Shown one piece after another: positions 27,302-36,146 of a stretch of DNA of 64,000 bases (position 1 is the first letter of the stretch; each line of letters begins with the position of its first letter). The notes under the pieces are model-generated. The model worked only from the letters and a program-made list of their open reading frames with translations. It did no database searches and was not told where the DNA came from. The stretch spans positions 1-64,000 of the forward strand of contig CANLRB010000020.1 in assembly GCA_947493455.1 (NCBI GenBank), in the 5' to 3' direction. A program made the position numbers and the translations under genes. This DNA comes from an uncultured Pseudoalteromonas sp. (GTDB taxonomy: Bacteria; Pseudomonadota; Gammaproteobacteria; Enterobacterales; Alteromonadaceae).

Positions 27302-29899
27302 TTGAAGCTATACCTGTATTTTCGTTTCTGTATATTAATTTGTATTACGCTAATATCACCACAGATACTCAGTGAGCAAGCATCACGAAATGCATTAACG
27401 GCAGTTTATTTAGTAAAACTCGCCGAGCAGGTAACATGGCCGACATTGCAAGGACAAAATACATTTAATATTCATGTCATTGATAATAATTCAAATATTG
27501 CCAACGAGTTAAAAAAAATAGCGACGGCAAAAACGATTTACAATAAACCGATAAATGTGTCACAAAGTACACGCATCTCCAATCCGACAGGCACACACCT
27601 TATCTACGTCGGTGCTTCAACAGGCATCGCTATCAAAGATGTACTCGCGCAAATTGGCAGCACAGCGACGCTTTTAATCAGCGAAGACGCGCAAGATGAT
27701 CGCTCAATTATGATCAACTTAATAACAACGTCAAATGCCAGTCGACTCAATTTTAAAATTAACCGCGCGAATATCATTAATCAAAACCTCAGCGCCTCTT
27801 CCGATATCGTCTTATTAGGGGGGACCGAGGTCGATGTTGCAAAATTATATCGTGAAGGACAAATCAGTTTACGCGAACAAACAAAAGCAATGGAGAACTT
27901 GCGTCTTAAGCAGCAAACCCTGACTCGTCAACTCAATCAAGCGAGATCCGATTCGACTCGATTAGAAGAACAACTCACCGCTTTACAGCAAAACCTAGAA
28001 AAGCAAACGCGACTGTACAAAACTCGTAATACTGAGCTTGAAGCACTCTCTATTCAAATTAATGAAAAAAATACACTCATAGAGCAACACAAATCGGCAC
28101 TTTCACAACAGCAAAGTGCGATCATTGAACAAAGTAAAAAGCTAGCTGAGAATCAAGTCAAATATGATCAACTCTATCAACAAATACAAACGCGCGAAAT
28201 TGAATTAAAGCAACAAGAAACATTGATCACTGAACGGTCACAGTTTATTAATCAACAAGATAAAAAAATAGAACAACAAAATAAAACGTTAAATAAGCAG
28301 AGCGAAACGATCAATCAGCAACAAAATATTTTACTTGTTGTGGTGATTGCCGCCATATTACTGGGCGCAATGGCGATTCTCACGTACCGAAATTATCTAT
28401 CAAAGCAACGCTCAAATCAAAAACTCGAATTACTCACACAACAACTCAGTGCCGCTAAATTGCAAGCTGAACTAGCAAGCCAGTCGAAATCTCGCTTTTT
28501 AGCTAATATGAGCCATGAATTACGCACACCACTCAATGCGATACTTGGTTTTTCGCAACTGCTTGCAAAGCGACAACCAGAACCAGCTAAGCTTAAAGCT
28601 GATTTACAAACAATCAACGCCTCTGGTGAACATTTATTAAACTTAATTAATGACATTCTCGATATGTCAAAAATTGAAGCAGGTGCTGCAAAATTACAAT
28701 TGGAAAGTTTTGACCTAGGCGGTGCACTCATTGAACTGGTCGATATGATGCGCATTCGAGCTGAATCGAAAGGGCTAGAGCTAAATTTAGATCAAAGTTC
28801 TAAATTTCCACGCTGCATCTATGGCGACCTCGGTAAAATCAGGCAAATCCTAATCAATTTACTCAGTAATGCGATTAAATTTACAAATAACGGTAGCATA
28901 ACCTTGTCACTGGATGCCGAACACATTGGCAATTCCGACGATGTTATTATTAAGTTCATTGTAAAAGACACAGGCATCGGTATTGCCGCGAGTCAACAAG
29001 ACACGATATTTAAACCGTTTGAACAAATAGACAACCAACAAAACACAAATACAGGTCAAAAAGGCACCGGACTCGGTATGGCAATCACCCAACAATTTGT
29101 TTCCTTGATGAAAGGCAATATTTATGTGGACAGCGAGCAGGGTCAAGGTTCTACTTTTTGTGTCGAATTGCCTGTCACTGTCTCACATGAACAACACACA
29201 CTCACTTCGTCCAGTCATCAAAAAATAGTAGGTATAAGAAATCGACCGAATCCACTCAAGGTACTGATTGTTGAAGACCAAAAAGACAGTGCTCGACTTT
29301 TAGAACGGATCCTTCAGGCAATTGGTATAGAAACAAAAATTGCTGAAAATGGTCAAATTGCAATCACCTTATTTGAACAGTGGCAACCCCAGTTTATTTG
29401 GATGGATCGGCGCATGCCCATTATGGATGGACCGACCGCGACAGCAAAAATTCGTAGATTAGCAGGTGGTGAGCAAGTTAAAATAGTCGCGCTGACTGCA
29501 TCCGCCTTGCAGGATGAAGCTGCCAATATTATGCAATATGGTTTTGACAAGTTTCTTGCTAAACCCTACAAAATGGAAACCATCTACGACACAATGGCAG
29601 AACTACTTGAGCTTGATTATGAATATGAACGAGATCAAGAAGCAACAAAATCACACGCCGCAACAAATGACTTATCAAAAACAGTAATAACACCTGCGAG
29701 CTTGCAAGCATTATCACTGTCAGTACGCAAACAATTATATGATGCCGCACTAGAGCTAGACTCAGAGAAAGTACTCCATGTTGCCAACACGATTGAAGCT
29801 GAAGATAAAGAACTTGCCAATCATATTATTTTTTATAGTGAGCAATTTAAATTTGAAGAACTGCTAAACTTACTAGAACCTTTACAGAATGACCTATAG
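27302..29899 (+). CDS. YfiR-domain hybrid sensor histidine kinase
   Basis: The 865-residue protein starts with a signal sequence and a periplasmic YfiR-like (DUF4154) domain (about 25-180; NALTAVYLVKLAEQVTWP, GTHLIYVGAS, NLITTSNASRLNFKINRANI). A long glutamine-rich coiled coil (about 185-340), a transmembrane helix (LLVVVIAAILLGAMAILTY), HisKA (FLANMSHELRTPLNAILGF), HATPase (NLLSNAIKFT, DTGIGI, GTGLGMAI) and a receiver domain (Asp in FIWMDRRMP) follow. In YfiBNR systems a free YfiR represses a diguanylate cyclase; here the same domain is built into a kinase. The start codon is TTG, with GGA upstream. It lies between a TBDR gene and an HD-GYP regulator, the likely phosphorelay output. Confidence 0.88.
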   Translation: MKLYLYFRFCILICITLISPQILSEQASRNALTAVYLVKLAEQVTWPTLQGQNTFNIHVIDNNSNIANELKKIATAKTIYNKPINVSQSTRISNPTGTHLIYVGASTGIAIKDVLAQIGSTATLLISEDAQDDRSIMINLITTSNASRLNFKINRANIINQNLSASSDIVLLGGTEVDVAKLYREGQISLREQTKAMENLRLKQQTLTRQLNQARSDSTRLEEQLTALQQNLEKQTRLYKTRNTELEALSIQINEKNTLIEQHKSALSQQQSAIIEQSKKLAENQVKYDQLYQQIQTREIELKQQETLITERSQFINQQDKKIEQQNKTLNKQSETINQQQNILLVVVIAAILLGAMAILTYRNYLSKQRSNQKLELLTQQLSAAKLQAELASQSKSRFLANMSHELRTPLNAILGFSQLLAKRQPEPAKLKADLQTINASGEHLLNLINDILDMSKIEAGAAKLQLESFDLGGALIELVDMMRIRAESKGLELNLDQSSKFPRCIYGDLGKIRQILINLLSNAIKFTNNGSITLSLDAEHIGNSDDVIIKFIVKDTGIGIAASQQDTIFKPFEQIDNQQNTNTGQKGTGLGMAITQQFVSLMKGNIYVDSEQGQGSTFCVELPVTVSHEQHTLTSSSHQKIVGIRNRPNPLKVLIVEDQKDSARLLERILQAIGIETKIAENGQIAITLFEQWQPQFIWMDRRMPIMDGPTATAKIRRLAGGEQVKIVALTASALQDEAANIMQYGFDKFLAKPYKMETIYDTMAELLELDYEYERDQEATKSHAATNDLSKTVITPASLQALSLSVRKQLYDAALELDSEKVLHVANTIEAEDKELANHIIFYSEQFKFEELLNLLEPLQNDL

Positions 29900-29924
29900 T
29901 GCAAGTCAAAGGAAATGAAAGCCG

Positions 29925-31010
29925 ATGTTGGAACAAGATGTACTCGTGATTGACGACGTTGAAGAAAATGTTCGTTTGCTGAGCGATATTTTAGCGCAGC
30001 AAGGTATTAATGTGAGACGCACGACCTCCCCTGTCCTTGGCTTAAAATCAGCAAAGGCGAAACCGCCAAGTTTGATTTTACTTGATATTAAAATGCCGCA
30101 AATGGATGGTTTTGCCGTTTGCCAAGAGCTAAAACGTGATCCAGTGACCAATAAAATCCCTGTGATATTTATTACTGGTCTATCCGATTCAGAAAGTGTA
30201 GTAAAGGGATTTGACCTCGGCGGGGCCGATTTTATCGCCAAGCCATTTCGTGTACAAGAGGTGGTTTCTCGAGTTAAGACCCATTTGAAACTAAGAAGTT
30301 ACGAAGTATCACTTGAACAAAAAGTTCTGCAAGCCACCCAGACTATCATCAATTTGAATCAAGAAATCGAAAACACACAGCGCGAGGTATTTTTAATTAT
30401 GGGTACCATTGCTGAGGGACACAGCCGCGAAGTTGGGCTCCATGTTAAACGAGTCGCCGAAATGGCTTATCATTTGGCAAAATTTGCAGGCGCAAGCGAA
30501 CAAGAAGCCGAAGACATATTATGGGGGGCACCGCTTCATGATCTTGGCAAAATTGCAATTCCAGATGCGATTTTACACAAACCAGCAAAGTTAAATGAAG
30601 ATGAATGGGTAATCATGAAAACACACGCCGAGATGGGCTATAAAATGCTTAATGTATCAGATCGAACCATGTTAAAAACTGCAGCCACCATAGCTCATGA
30701 ACATCACGAAAAATGGGATGGCAGCGGCTACCCAAGAGGTTTAAAAGGGGAAGCAATTTCACTGGCAGGCCGTGTCACAGCCTTGGCTGATGTGTTTGAT
30801 GCGCTCGCTAACCAACGTTGCTACAAACCAGCGTGGGAAATCGAAGACGTGTTGAATCATATAAAGGCGCAAAGCGGCCTTCACTTTGACCCGAGATTAG
30901 TCGATATTATGATAGAAAATATAGATACCTTATATGAGCGTTGGAGCAATGTTAAAAATAACATGGACGAACTCTACGAAGGTCCATCACACCATTTTAA
31001 AGCACTCTAA
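29925..31010 (+). CDS. HD-GYP response regulator (c-di-GMP phosphodiesterase)
   Basis: The 361-residue protein has a receiver domain (residues 1-120; phosphoacceptor D54 in LILLDIKMP, KPF at about 106) and a complete HD-GYP domain (about 150-340). Visible motifs are HDLGKIAIPD, the HAEMGY histidine, HHEKWDGSGYP and ALADVFDAL, the residue set of active cyclic-di-GMP phosphodiesterases. It begins 25 bp after the hybrid kinase and is probably phosphorylated through it. The pair would lower c-di-GMP in response to a periplasmic or receptor-derived signal. AAAGGA precedes the start at a somewhat long distance. Confidence 0.9.
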   Translation: MLEQDVLVIDDVEENVRLLSDILAQQGINVRRTTSPVLGLKSAKAKPPSLILLDIKMPQMDGFAVCQELKRDPVTNKIPVIFITGLSDSESVVKGFDLGGADFIAKPFRVQEVVSRVKTHLKLRSYEVSLEQKVLQATQTIINLNQEIENTQREVFLIMGTIAEGHSREVGLHVKRVAEMAYHLAKFAGASEQEAEDILWGAPLHDLGKIAIPDAILHKPAKLNEDEWVIMKTHAEMGYKMLNVSDRTMLKTAATIAHEHHEKWDGSGYPRGLKGEAISLAGRVTALADVFDALANQRCYKPAWEIEDVLNHIKAQSGLHFDPRLVDIMIENIDTLYERWSNVKNNMDELYEGPSHHFKAL

Positions 31011-31133
31011 TTTAGATTTTTCATATGCATCGAGTCACTAAGTTATTTCGCTTAACATAACCAAATTAATGTAAATTAAAAGTTGCAACTAGCGGTCTCG
31101 CTTGCGTAATATAAGGTATATTATATACGGGAT

Positions 31134-32540
31134 ATGTATTTCGAGATGTACAAAATAATAATCACATTCCTGCTCATTATTTTTTTACCTTGCTCTAGTT
31201 TTGCAAGCGCATTTAAAAAGCCGTCGCAGATCACCATATATATACCTGGTAATAAGGGCGGCGCATACCATCATACGGCAATGCAAATTAGTCGCTTTTT
31301 AACCAAAAAATATGATATTGATGTTAGATTTCAATTCGTTGTCGGCGCAGGTGGCGTTCTGGCACTAAATCAGTTTTTAAATGTTGCGGATCCCAACTCA
31401 TCAATTTTGTTAGGCGGCAAATCTATGATGGGTGCCGCCATATATAATAATTCATCTGAATCGATCACACGGGCGCTACCGCTTGCCAGGCTATTAGAAA
31501 AGCCATTAGCACTAGCCGTACCAATAGACTCACCAATCAAAACACAGCAAGATTTTTTTAATTTACTTGAACTTGAACCCGAAGCAATTAAATGGGTTGG
31601 CGGCTCGGCCGGTGCAGCCGATTATCAGTTTATTCAGAGGCTATACATCAAGTTAGGCCTCACTAACAACCAACTCAATTACTTTTCAGTGCCGGGCGGC
31701 GGCAACCAAGTTGCAACCGAATTAATTGAAACGGGCTATACGGTGGCAATTAGCTCAATTGACGAATTTAATGATGCGCTCAACGCCAAAAAACTGCGTA
31801 TCTTGGGATTGTCTTTTATTAATTCAAGTAATGCACACCTCCCACTCTTAGACAAACGCTATACTGAAGGTGAGTTTGTCGACTGGCATGGTGTGTTCTT
31901 ATCACCGAATATAAACCCTGAAATCAAAACGCAATTTACGCATTTATTTGCCACACTCGTTGCCGATGCGAATTGGCAGCAAGCACTTATCGATAATATG
32001 TGGTTAACCCGCTACCTTGAGTCGGACCCATTTACGCAATTTGTTACTGAACAGCAGCATTACGTGAAGTCACAATTCGATAAGATGAAAAAGGTCAGCT
32101 TGATGTATACCGATGCTGACGAGCAACTTCGTTCTGTAATGGCAAAGCCCTACCGAAGCGCGATTTATATCGGTTTAGTATGCATATTGTTGTGTATCTT
32201 CATATTGGTACTACGCTTCAATGGTTCGGAACGCGAACGCGCTCTGAATGAACGATTAAGCCAAGCAAACCAGCAAAAGCGAGAAGCAGAGCAAGAACTC
32301 GCCGAACGTGTGCACGGTGTGTCAGGGCACATCAATGATGAGTTTACGAAATGGCAACTCACTAAAGCAGAAAAAGAAGTCGGATTACTCCTTTTAAAAG
32401 GCCTTACCTTTAAAGAAATAGCCGAGGTACGCAGTAAAAGTGAACGAACAGTGCGCCAACAGGCCGGTGCTATTTACGCTAAATCAAGCCTCGCCAATCG
32501 CAATGACCTTGCTGCCTACTTTCTTGAAGACTTAATGTAA
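31134..32540 (+). CDS. TctC-like binding domain fused to LuxR-type DNA-binding domain
   Basis: The 468-residue protein has a signal/anchor segment (6-25), then a tripartite tricarboxylate transporter (Bug/TctC) substrate-binding domain (about 30-325; IYIPGNKGGAYHHTA, VGAGGVLALN, WVGGSAGAADYQF, NYFSVPGGG). A transmembrane helix (about 342-361), a charged coiled coil (365-395) and a C-terminal LuxR/GerE helix-turn-helix (about 405-460; LTKAEKEVGLLLLKGLTFKEIA, SERTVRQQAGAIYAKS) follow. This layout is a one-component membrane sensor-regulator: ligand in the periplasm, DNA in the cytoplasm. It is convergent with tctA and lies beside the TctC-TctB fusion whose binding domain shares GGSAG-x-AD and NY...GGG, so it probably senses the transported compound. 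The start could be ATG 31134 or 31146; no strong ribosome-binding site favours either. Confidence 0.88.
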   Translation: MYFEMYKIIITFLLIIFLPCSSFASAFKKPSQITIYIPGNKGGAYHHTAMQISRFLTKKYDIDVRFQFVVGAGGVLALNQFLNVADPNSSILLGGKSMMGAAIYNNSSESITRALPLARLLEKPLALAVPIDSPIKTQQDFFNLLELEPEAIKWVGGSAGAADYQFIQRLYIKLGLTNNQLNYFSVPGGGNQVATELIETGYTVAISSIDEFNDALNAKKLRILGLSFINSSNAHLPLLDKRYTEGEFVDWHGVFLSPNINPEIKTQFTHLFATLVADANWQQALIDNMWLTRYLESDPFTQFVTEQQHYVKSQFDKMKKVSLMYTDADEQLRSVMAKPYRSAIYIGLVCILLCIFILVLRFNGSERERALNERLSQANQQKREAEQELAERVHGVSGHINDEFTKWQLTKAEKEVGLLLLKGLTFKEIAEVRSKSERTVRQQAGAIYAKSSLANRNDLAAYFLEDLM

Positions 32541-32601
32541 ATTACTTTAGCTCAAAATCATCTGGACTCAGAATTGCAATGGCTACAAATTGACTCTGAC
32601 T

Positions 32602-32637
32602 CGCTAGCCGAGCTAAGGCTCAACAAGGCGGCTAGCG
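32602..32637 (+). terminator. Hairpin after TctC-LuxR gene
   Basis: CGCTAGCCG (32602-32610) pairs perfectly with CGGCTAGCG (32629-32637) over an 18-nt loop, followed by TTAATC. It is a possible terminator of the regulator gene without a strong T-run. Confidence 0.4.
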
Positions 32638-32765
32638 TTAATCGCATCAATTAGGCTATTTTACTGTATGTTCGCCTCACTCAAAATATAAGCCATTTAG
32701 GCGCAGAGTTTATATCACCTATAATTACCCCTTCCGATGCAGTGCCTCATTAGCTGAGAAAAAGG

Positions 32766-32795
32766 CAAAAAAATAAGCAGCTAGGCTGCTTATTT
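32766..32795 (-). terminator. Rho-independent terminator of tct operon
   Basis: AAATAAGCAGC (32771-32781) pairs perfectly with GCTGCTTATTT (32785-32795) around a 3-nt loop. On the minus strand the stem runs into a T-rich tract (TTTTTTT before GCC), a textbook intrinsic terminator for tctA. Confidence 0.85.
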
Positions 32796-32837
32796 GGGGC
32801 TTTTCATCAACAAGGTAGTTAAGGAAAATCGTACAGA

Positions 32838-34340
32838 TTAGGTTGTTTTACGCCGTGTTTGCTTCATTAAAGAAATAACAAACGACAGTAGGATAATTGC
32901 CAAGAAACCCGCCGATATCGGGCGCTCTAAAAATATCATCAAGTCCCCACTCGATATCGAGAGTGTGCGACGAAACTCTTGCTCAATCAGTGGACCGAGC
33001 ACAATACCAAGCAGTACAGGTGCAACTGGGAAAGAGAGCTTTCTTAAACAAAATGCCAAAACGCCTAATATAACCACGATAAAGGCATCGCTTAGGCTTC
33101 CCTTTAAACTATAAGCACCTAAAATTGAAAATACGATAACCGATGAATAGAGTAGTCCAGCGGGAATGCGCAGCAGCTTGGTCCACAAGCCTATAATCGG
33201 TAAGTTGATAACAACCAACAAAATATTTGCGATGTATAAACTAGCAATCAACCCCCAAACAAGGTCGCCACTATTTTGAAATAACAGCGGTCCCGGTTGC
33301 AGGCCATACATTTGAAATGCCACCAGCATCACTGCCGTAGTTGCAGAGCCGGGTATGCCAAGCGCCAATAACGGCACCATGCTACCACCCGCTGCGGCGT
33401 TATTGGCGGATTCTGGTGCCGCGACGCCTTCAACAACACCACTGCCAAATTTATGTGGCTGCTTCGACAGCTTTTTCTCCACACCATAAGCCATAAATGC
33501 AGCGATTGTCCCTCCTGAACCCGGTAAAATACCGGCGAAAAAGCCAAGCACAGTGCCACGCAGCCAGGCAAAGCCAGAACGAATCCATTCAACCGTTGCC
33601 ATCCCGAGTCGTGTTGTTTGACTAATCGTTTGTGTTTGTTGTGATTTATCTTGTCCAGATAACGTCCAGATACTTTCACCGATGGCAAATAAACCAATAC
33701 CAGCTAACACGATATTAATCCCGCTGTATAACTCCGGAATGCCAAATGTAATGCGCGATACACCAGTTTGCATATCGATCCCTATCATCGCTATGCCAAT
33801 GCCTAAAAACGTAGAGAACAGCGATTTACCTAAATTATTGCCGCCAATCGTTGCCACCATAATTAATGCAAGCAGCATTAAGGCAAAGTATTCAGGCGGA
33901 CCAAAAAGTAGCGAAATTTCCACTAATGCAGGGGCTAATAGCATTAACATGAGCGTTGCGAATGTGCCGCCCACAAACGAACCAATAATCGCTGTCAACA
34001 ACGCTGTACCCGCGCGCCCAGATTTAGCTAAAGGATGACCATCAAAAGTCGTTACAGCAGATGATGAGCACCCTGGGGTATTAACTAAAATAGCCGTCAT
34101 TGCCCCACCATACATGGCACCGTAATAGATCCCGCCAAACATGATAAACGCGGCGATCGGATCAAGACCAAATGTGAGGGGCAATAACAGCGAAATCGCA
34201 ACCGCAGGGCCTAAGCCTGGCAAAACGCCAACCGCAGTGCCAAGCAAGACGCCTATCATGCCGAACATTAAATTTTCAGGAGTTGCGGCAACCCCAAACC
34301 CGCTGCTTATATTCGTAAAAATAATAGTTAGTGAATCCAT
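32838..34340 (-). CDS. tctA: TctA-family permease of a tripartite tricarboxylate transporter
   Basis: The 500-residue inner-membrane protein has about 10-12 transmembrane helices. It shows family hallmarks: VGVLPGLGPAVAISLLLPLTFG, GGIYYGAMYGGAMTAILVNTPG, GILPGSGGTIAAFMAYGVEKKLS and ALGIPGSATTAVML. TctA is the large ion-coupled permease subunit of TTT systems that import carboxylates such as citrate or other organic acids delivered by a periplasmic Bug protein. AGGAG precedes its ATG, eight bases after the stop of the TctC-TctB gene, so the two are co-translated. The substrate is unknown. Confidence 0.93.
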   Translation of the reverse strand: MDSLTIIFTNISSGFGVAATPENLMFGMIGVLLGTAVGVLPGLGPAVAISLLLPLTFGLDPIAAFIMFGGIYYGAMYGGAMTAILVNTPGCSSSAVTTFDGHPLAKSGRAGTALLTAIIGSFVGGTFATLMLMLLAPALVEISLLFGPPEYFALMLLALIMVATIGGNNLGKSLFSTFLGIGIAMIGIDMQTGVSRITFGIPELYSGINIVLAGIGLFAIGESIWTLSGQDKSQQTQTISQTTRLGMATVEWIRSGFAWLRGTVLGFFAGILPGSGGTIAAFMAYGVEKKLSKQPHKFGSGVVEGVAAPESANNAAAGGSMVPLLALGIPGSATTAVMLVAFQMYGLQPGPLLFQNSGDLVWGLIASLYIANILLVVINLPIIGLWTKLLRIPAGLLYSSVIVFSILGAYSLKGSLSDAFIVVILGVLAFCLRKLSFPVAPVLLGIVLGPLIEQEFRRTLSISSGDLMIFLERPISAGFLAIILLSFVISLMKQTRRKTT

Positions 34341-34348
34341 AATTACTC

Positions 34349-35791
34349 CTATGGCACTAAAACGTTTAGAAAGTTTTCAAATACCAAGGTGATCACCAAG
34401 GTGAGAACAACGCCGACGGCAAAGTTTTGTGCGTGTTTCGACGAGCCCAGTTGCATCGCTAGCGCAGGAATTAACAGTGGCGTAACAAAAATAAACCCTA
34501 TCCAACGAAGTCCTATTAAATAGCACACTAATATCGCGGTAATTTTGAGCAAGGGCAGAAACGATGCTTGCCATTCACTGCGTGGTAACATCAACTCGCC
34601 CCGTCGGTAGGCACTTATTGCTATCCATATTCCGCTTAGCAATAAGCCGACTCCTGCAATACTTGGGAAAAAGTAAGGGCCCACAGCAGCATAACCTTTG
34701 CCTCCTTCGCCCAACCCACTGCGTTCAACAATTCGTTGTGTCTGCTGTTTATCGTCCGCAATAAAACGCGCGAATTCATCACCGACTAAAAAGCTGTCTT
34801 GCCAGTTATTTCGTTTTAAAATCTGTCGCCATGTTTGCGAGTTTCGAGCATGAGTAATTAATTCAATTAGATAATGCTTTTGTTCTTCACTGATATTCGG
34901 TGCAGCGACCAATGCGCGCCAGTTGGCATAAACAACATCAATGCCGATTTCATGAAAGGTTGCGATATTGGGGTTGACGACGCGCTCCTGCGACGACACC
35001 CCAAGGAGCTTAACTCGTTTCGCTTCAACTAAACCACCCCATTCAGAGTAACCTGATACACCGATAGTGACTTGTCCGCCCATCAGTGCAGCGGTTGCTT
35101 CACCGCCACCGGTAAACGCGACATAATTAATTTTACTTGGGTCGACACCCATTTTTTCGGCAAGTAAATTAACAAAAAGATGATCAGCCCCACCAGCTGA
35201 GCCCCCTCCCCAAACGATGGATTCGGGCGACTTTTTAAATGCTGCCATCAGCTGCTCTAGATTATTGTAAGGCGAGTTAAATGGTACCCCAATCGCTTGA
35301 TACTCTGAGGTTAAACGGGCAATGGGAGTGGTATCAGCTAAATCAAACTCACTATTATGCATGATCGTCGCACCTGTCATGCCAAAGCCAGTGACCATTA
35401 ATTTGTATGGGTCACCATTGTAGCGAGATACTAACTCTGACAAAGCAATAATTCCGCCAGCACCGCCCCGGTTAACAACCTCTATCGAAACGGGTGCGAG
35501 TTTTTCTTGGCCAATTGCGCGCTGCATAAATCGACCGAGCTGATCCCAACCGCCGCCAGGATTCGATGGCACTGTGACCATGATTGGCCGCGCTGGTTGC
35601 CAACCCGGATTTTTACTTGAATTCGACATCGCCTGAGGGCATACGCACAACATCAGTAATGCACAAAAAGATGTCGTAACGTTTTTGAGAGTCTGTTTTT
35701 TTAATTGATTTACCCTTAACAGCGGTAAAATTATTCTTGTTATATTATACAAAGCAAGTTCTCGCTTATTGACTATAAATGACAAACCCAA
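34349..35791 (-). CDS. TctC-TctB fusion: tethered binding protein and small permease subunit
   Basis: The 480-residue chain joins two normally separate TTT subunits. Residues about 62-357 form a Bug/TctC binding domain (TVPSNPGGGWDQLGRFMQ, NRGGAGGI, WGGGSAGGADHLF, NYVAFTGGGEAT). Residues about 365-480 form TctB with four helices (YAAVGPYFFPSIAGVGLLL begins it). The binding protein would be tethered to the transporter rather than free. The N-terminus is unclear: the ATG at 35791 has no convincing ribosome-binding site, and a TATAAT-like hexamer lies within its first codons, so a start nearer the signal peptide (about residue 31-54) is possible. It is the first gene before tctA and is divergent from a TBDR. 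Confidence 0.88.
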   Translation of the reverse strand: MGLSFIVNKRELALYNITRIILPLLRVNQLKKQTLKNVTTSFCALLMLCVCPQAMSNSSKNPGWQPARPIMVTVPSNPGGGWDQLGRFMQRAIGQEKLAPVSIEVVNRGGAGGIIALSELVSRYNGDPYKLMVTGFGMTGATIMHNSEFDLADTTPIARLTSEYQAIGVPFNSPYNNLEQLMAAFKKSPESIVWGGGSAGGADHLFVNLLAEKMGVDPSKINYVAFTGGGEATAALMGGQVTIGVSGYSEWGGLVEAKRVKLLGVSSQERVVNPNIATFHEIGIDVVYANWRALVAAPNISEEQKHYLIELITHARNSQTWRQILKRNNWQDSFLVGDEFARFIADDKQQTQRIVERSGLGEGGKGYAAVGPYFFPSIAGVGLLLSGIWIAISAYRRGELMLPRSEWQASFLPLLKITAILVCYLIGLRWIGFIFVTPLLIPALAMQLGSSKHAQNFAVGVVLTLVITLVFENFLNVLVP

Positions 35792-35949
35792 TTAACAATT
35801 TTATTCAACTTGCTATGCACTAGTCGGCATTGACATAACCGCTTAGTGACATAAATTAGGCTGAGATAATTTGCTAATCTTCGAATCTTAAAATAAGCTT
35901 TAGATGCACTGAAAACATCAGACAAGCGACTTAAAAAGATAAATAACGC

Positions 35950-36027
35950 CTATCCGTCAAACCACTTACAAAACACCTAACAAACTGTTTTTATTAGAAT
36001 ATATTTGTCACGTCTTTTGACGGATAG
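35950..36027. promoter_or_regulatory. Perfect 12-bp inverted repeat in divergent promoter region
   Basis: CTATCCGTCAAA (35950-35961) and its exact reverse complement TTTGACGGATAG (36016-36027) are separated by 54 bases, 66 bp centre to centre. They lie between the tct operon and the divergent TBDR. Two half-palindromic sites flanking a promoter suit a dimeric regulator bound at both ends, possibly the TctC-LuxR protein. A long-loop RNA hairpin is the alternative. The rest of 35792-36146 shows no gene. Confidence 0.5.
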
Positions 36028-36146
36028 TAAAAATATAAAATTCGGGCAGGCTGTACTGTGACGATGTAAATCATCATGCATATAACAATAAATAAAACAT
36101 TCATTCAGGCGGTATTACATTGAGCGAATGTGAGAGGGAACAATAC

